A DNA stretch of 8,464 nt from Rikenellaceae bacterium (GTDB taxonomy: Bacteria > Bacteroidota > Bacteroidia > Bacteroidales > UBA932). Location: assembly GCA_900769735.1 (NCBI GenBank), contig CAAGHY010000037.1, positions 1 to 8,464 of the forward strand, in the 5' to 3' direction. Each line of letters begins with the position of its first letter. Within the stretch, counting starts at the first letter, position 1. The notes under the pieces were generated by a model. It was not told where the DNA came from. It searched no databases and saw only the letters and a program-made list of their open reading frames with translations. The position numbers and the translations under genes were made by a program. This document shows, in pieces, positions 6,983-8,464 of this stretch.

Positions 6983-7897
6983 CTATCGGGAAGAAAATGA
7001 TTTGAAAAGTGCATTTACAACGTCTATGTCAAGTCTCATTACCCTCCTTATCTGCTGGTTGGAGGCATTGTATTTAAAATGAAGCTCTTTGGCCAGATCA
7101 ATTTTGGCACTCTTGTCAACATCAAACGGTTTACATCCATACTTGCCCTTACAAATTGAATACAGCACAGAAGACAGTTCCTCATCTGTATAAACTATCA
7201 TATCCCCTATCTGATTTGAAATGGAAGAGAACATTTCCACTTGTCGGGAAACTAAAGAATAATAGTGGTGGGCACTTTTGAAAATGCTCTCAGCTTCCTC
7301 TATTTCCACATAACACAGGGGAGAAATATAACCCTCAATAAGGTAATAGTTATCTGGAAAATCATTGAAATGGGTATGGAAAATTTTACGTTTTTCATTA
7401 ATGGAAATGTCAGATAACGGGCTCTTCAATAAAGGCTCATATTCATTCAAAGGAGAAAAAAAGTATCTGTTGGCTCCCCATTTGTATGAAAAAGGGGTAG
7501 AGTTTCTGTCAACCAGGTAACCGTTTCTGTTTACATAGGCAATGACATTTCTCAAGTACGAAATATCATTTATTGGGAACAGGGAGGGGAAAAAACCTTT
7601 GAGATCGGAAAAACGTCCCTGCTGGACCAGGAATTTCTTCATTCTGATGTACAACTCCCTAAAAAATTTAAAAACCTCCTCCTTTTCTCCCTTCAGCACA
7701 AAATGAAAATGATTGCTCATAATCTGGAATGTATACAACAGCACCTTTCCTCTGAACATGGCAGCAACCAATCCAACCAGATTCATCCCATAAATATAAT
7801 CCGAATGATTCCTGAATAATACTCCCGACAATTCTCCCGGGGTACATAAATGCCACAAATGGACATCCTCCGTAAATGGATCGTAATGCTCTCTCAT
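6983..7897 (-). CDS. REP-associated tyrosine transposase-like protein (Y1/HUH, RAYT-type)
   Basis: Single-strand DNA nuclease/transposase of the Y1 HUH superfamily related to IS200/IS605 TnpA. Members linked to REP hairpins (RAYTs) bind and cut them as ssDNA. Of 304 residues, about 13-70 carry WHLCTPGELSGVLFRN and the metal-binding HUH motif His63-Phe-His65 in MSNHFHFVL. The probable catalytic tyrosine is Tyr121 in IAYVNRNGY, at the place of the YIxxNPV motif of RAYTs. The C-terminal half is longer than in E. coli RAYT (about 165 residues); the segment around 266-300 (LAKELHFKYNASNQQIRRVM) looks like a helix-turn-helix. The ATG at 7897 follows a strong AAAGGAG. No stop or frameshift interrupts the gene, so it may be active. 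Palindrome arrays flank both ends. Exact family placement needs an HMM search. Confidence 0.85.
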   Translation of the reverse strand: MREHYDPFTEDVHLWHLCTPGELSGVLFRNHSDYIYGMNLVGLVAAMFRGKVLLYTFQIMSNHFHFVLKGEKEEVFKFFRELYIRMKKFLVQQGRFSDLKGFFPSLFPINDISYLRNVIAYVNRNGYLVDRNSTPFSYKWGANRYFFSPLNEYEPLLKSPLSDISINEKRKIFHTHFNDFPDNYYLIEGYISPLCYVEIEEAESIFKSAHHYYSLVSRQVEMFSSISNQIGDMIVYTDEELSSVLYSICKGKYGCKPFDVDKSAKIDLAKELHFKYNASNQQIRRVMRLDIDVVNALFKSFSSR

Positions 7898-7904
7898 AAC
7901 TGAA

Positions 7905-7911
7905 CTCCTTT
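7905..7911 (-). promoter_or_regulatory. Strong Shine-Dalgarno sequence of the transposase gene
   Basis: On the minus strand AAAGGAG lies 7 nt ahead of the ATG at 7897. None of the other complete genes in this window shows a comparable site, which is usual for Bacteroidota, so this ribosome-binding site is unusual here and supports the chosen start. Confidence 0.75.
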
Positions 7912-8016
7912 AAACGGTGCAAGTCTAAGAATAGATTACGTGAAAATCTACGATATGCGTAAAATTTATCTTCTGAAAAAGAAAAATTTACACCGTGATT
8001 ATAAAAAAAGAAAAAG

Positions 8017-8250
8017 CTGTCACAATTTACGCTCATTCTGTAACAAACGTCTTGTGTTAACAGACAAATGTCACAAAAATCACAGAGTATATGACAAACA
8101 CCATAGCAGAAGATACGTTTGTCACAAAAATCACAGATTTCGTGACAAATAACACACTAACACACGACATTGTCACAAAAATCACAGATTTCGTGACAAA
8201 CGACACGTTTTAACAGGCAATTGTCACAGAAATCTCTTAATACGTGACAA
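8017..8250 (+). repeat. Right array: five 30-bp palindromic units with a 51-bp period
   Basis: Units begin at 8017, 8068, 8119, 8170 and 8221, every step exactly 51 bp. The units at 8119 and 8170 are identical over all 30 bp: arms TTGTCAC/GTGACAA, inner stem AAATC/GATTT and loop ACA. The unit at 8068 shares the left half but has a decayed right half. The unit at 8017 is the most decayed (CTGTCAC with GTAACAA). The unit at 8221 has lost its inner stem but its outer arms are extended to CAATTGTCAC/GTGACAATTG. The orientation (CACA on the left, CGTG on the right, then usually A-C/T-A) is the same as in the left array. The array lies upstream of the transposase gene, with about 105 bp of AT-rich sequence between. 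Confidence 0.92.
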
Positions 8251-8396
8251 TTGTTTCTATTTGACGCAAAATAAGGGAGGATGAAAGGCTATGCTTATTG
8301 GCAGGATAGGCAGGAAGAGCAGAATCAGACAGGATATGGCAAAATAGGGCAGGGGAGAGTCAAGCAGGTGATATTACAGGTTTACAAAAAAAGAGG
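8251..8396. other. Purine-rich stretch without a supported gene
   Basis: After the right array, 8281-8370 is rich in A and G with CAG triplets at 8302, 8311 and 8320 (9-nt steps) and a repeated CAGGATA (8302, 8330). From ATG 8281 a frame stays open to the window end (61 codons), with GGAGG touching the ATG, too close for normal initiation, and it runs through a hairpin terminator. I do not call it a gene. Confidence 0.4.
8259..8271 (+). repeat. Right copy of a 13-bp imperfect direct repeat
   Basis: ATTTGACGCAAAA, 8 bp after the last right-array hairpin, matches the copy at 6776-6788 with a single C/G difference. Confidence 0.5.
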
Positions 8397-8429
8397 CCGG
8401 GTCAAAAGTAATTTTGATCCGGTTTTCTT
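8397..8429. terminator. Hairpin terminator near the right edge
   Basis: CCGGGTCAAAA (8397-8407) pairs with TTTTGATCCGG (8412-8422), with one G-U pair and loop GTAA, followed by TTTTCTT on the plus strand. On the minus strand the stem is followed by CCTCTTTTTTT, so it could equally end a minus-strand gene arriving from beyond the right edge. Confidence 0.75.
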
Positions 8430-8464
8430 ATATATACATTTTTCAGGTTCAGCATTATTCCCAC

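Larger units (their letters stand above)
6776..8271. mobile_element. RAYT-type Y1 transposase with two flanking hairpin arrays (proposed element)
   Basis: Proposed unit: a left hairpin array (6802-6933), a minus-strand Y1 transposase gene (6983-7897) and a right hairpin array (8017-8250), bounded by a 13-bp imperfect direct repeat. The grouping is inference. The arrays share their 30-bp palindrome, their 51-bp register and their orientation, and they occur on both sides of this one gene. I see no other gene inside. Whether it is a mobile unit or a domesticated gene with its repeats cannot be told from one copy. Confidence 0.6.

Noticed and set aside
6756..7082. Plus-strand open frame with a 17-residue repeat (AIVT...SVTNT) over the left array
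   Set aside because: The 51-bp period is 17 codons, so any stop-free unit gives a repeating open frame. The same frame in the right array is broken by stops (for example between the units at 8170 and 8221), and this one overlaps the transposase 3' end. Third-position changes at one Ser codon (TCT, TCC, TCG) caught my eye but are too few to count.
7940..8152. Plus-strand open frame with CHKNHR-like repeats over the right array
   Set aside because: It is in a different frame relative to the repeat from the left-array open frame, lacks a ribosome-binding site and a recognisable fold, and is explained by the repeat period.
6802..8250. CRISPR array or other guide-RNA array (30-bp repeats, 21-bp spacers)
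   Set aside because: The repeats are far too divergent between neighbours, the spacers are short and share ends, and no cas, Nop-domain or other RNA-guided nuclease gene is present. The inner stem varies but keeps self-complementarity, which fits hairpins and not guides.
8281..8464. Frame open from ATG 8281 to the window end
   Set aside because: Low-complexity purine-rich sequence, GGAGG directly abutting the ATG, and it reads through a clear hairpin terminator at 8397-8429. More likely chance than a partial gene.

Overview
The window reads as chromosomal DNA of a member of the Bacteroidota, probably Bacteroidales. This rests on the ybeY-mnmG gene pair, a Bacteroidota-style TonB with its Phe-Glu-Trp motif after the membrane helix, promoter boxes of the TAnnTTTG type instead of sigma70 -10/-35 boxes, weak or absent Shine-Dalgarno sequences on most genes, and a Bacteroidota-type Y1 transposase. 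I cannot name the genus.

Layout. Positions 1-1368 (minus strand) carry the 5' part of mnmG behind ybeY, a tRNA-modification and rRNA-maturation pair. A short shared promoter region separates them from mdh (1468-2415, plus), an LDH-type malate dehydrogenase with its own terminator. Next come a tonB-family energy transducer (2643-3338) with a very clear terminator, an alpha/beta hydrolase (3466-4254), and convergent hflX (4339-5502, minus), the two separated by a terminator that could serve both. Divergent from hflX is an exported P1/S58-family (DmpA-like) peptidase (5578-6714). Up to here the genes are ordinary housekeeping or envelope functions in small transcription units.

The accessory part is about 6776-8271. 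It holds one minus-strand gene (6983-7897) for a Y1 (HUH) transposase of the REP-associated (RAYT) kind, with two arrays of 30-bp imperfect palindromes around it: three units on its 3' side and five on its 5' side. In both arrays the units start exactly 51 bp apart (30-bp hairpin plus 21-bp variable spacer). The outer arms (TTGTCAC/GTGACAA) are conserved. The inner stem changes sequence between several units yet remains self-complementary. A 13-bp near-identical direct repeat (12 of 13 bases) lies just outside the two arrays and may mark the boundaries.

Interpretation: the transposase most likely recognises these hairpins as single-stranded DNA, as known RAYTs do with REP elements. The strict 51-bp register, the same array orientation on both sides and the covarying stems differ from the usual scattered REP pairs and are the main thing to follow up. 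After the arrays, 8251-8464 has purine-rich sequence and one more hairpin terminator but no gene I can support.
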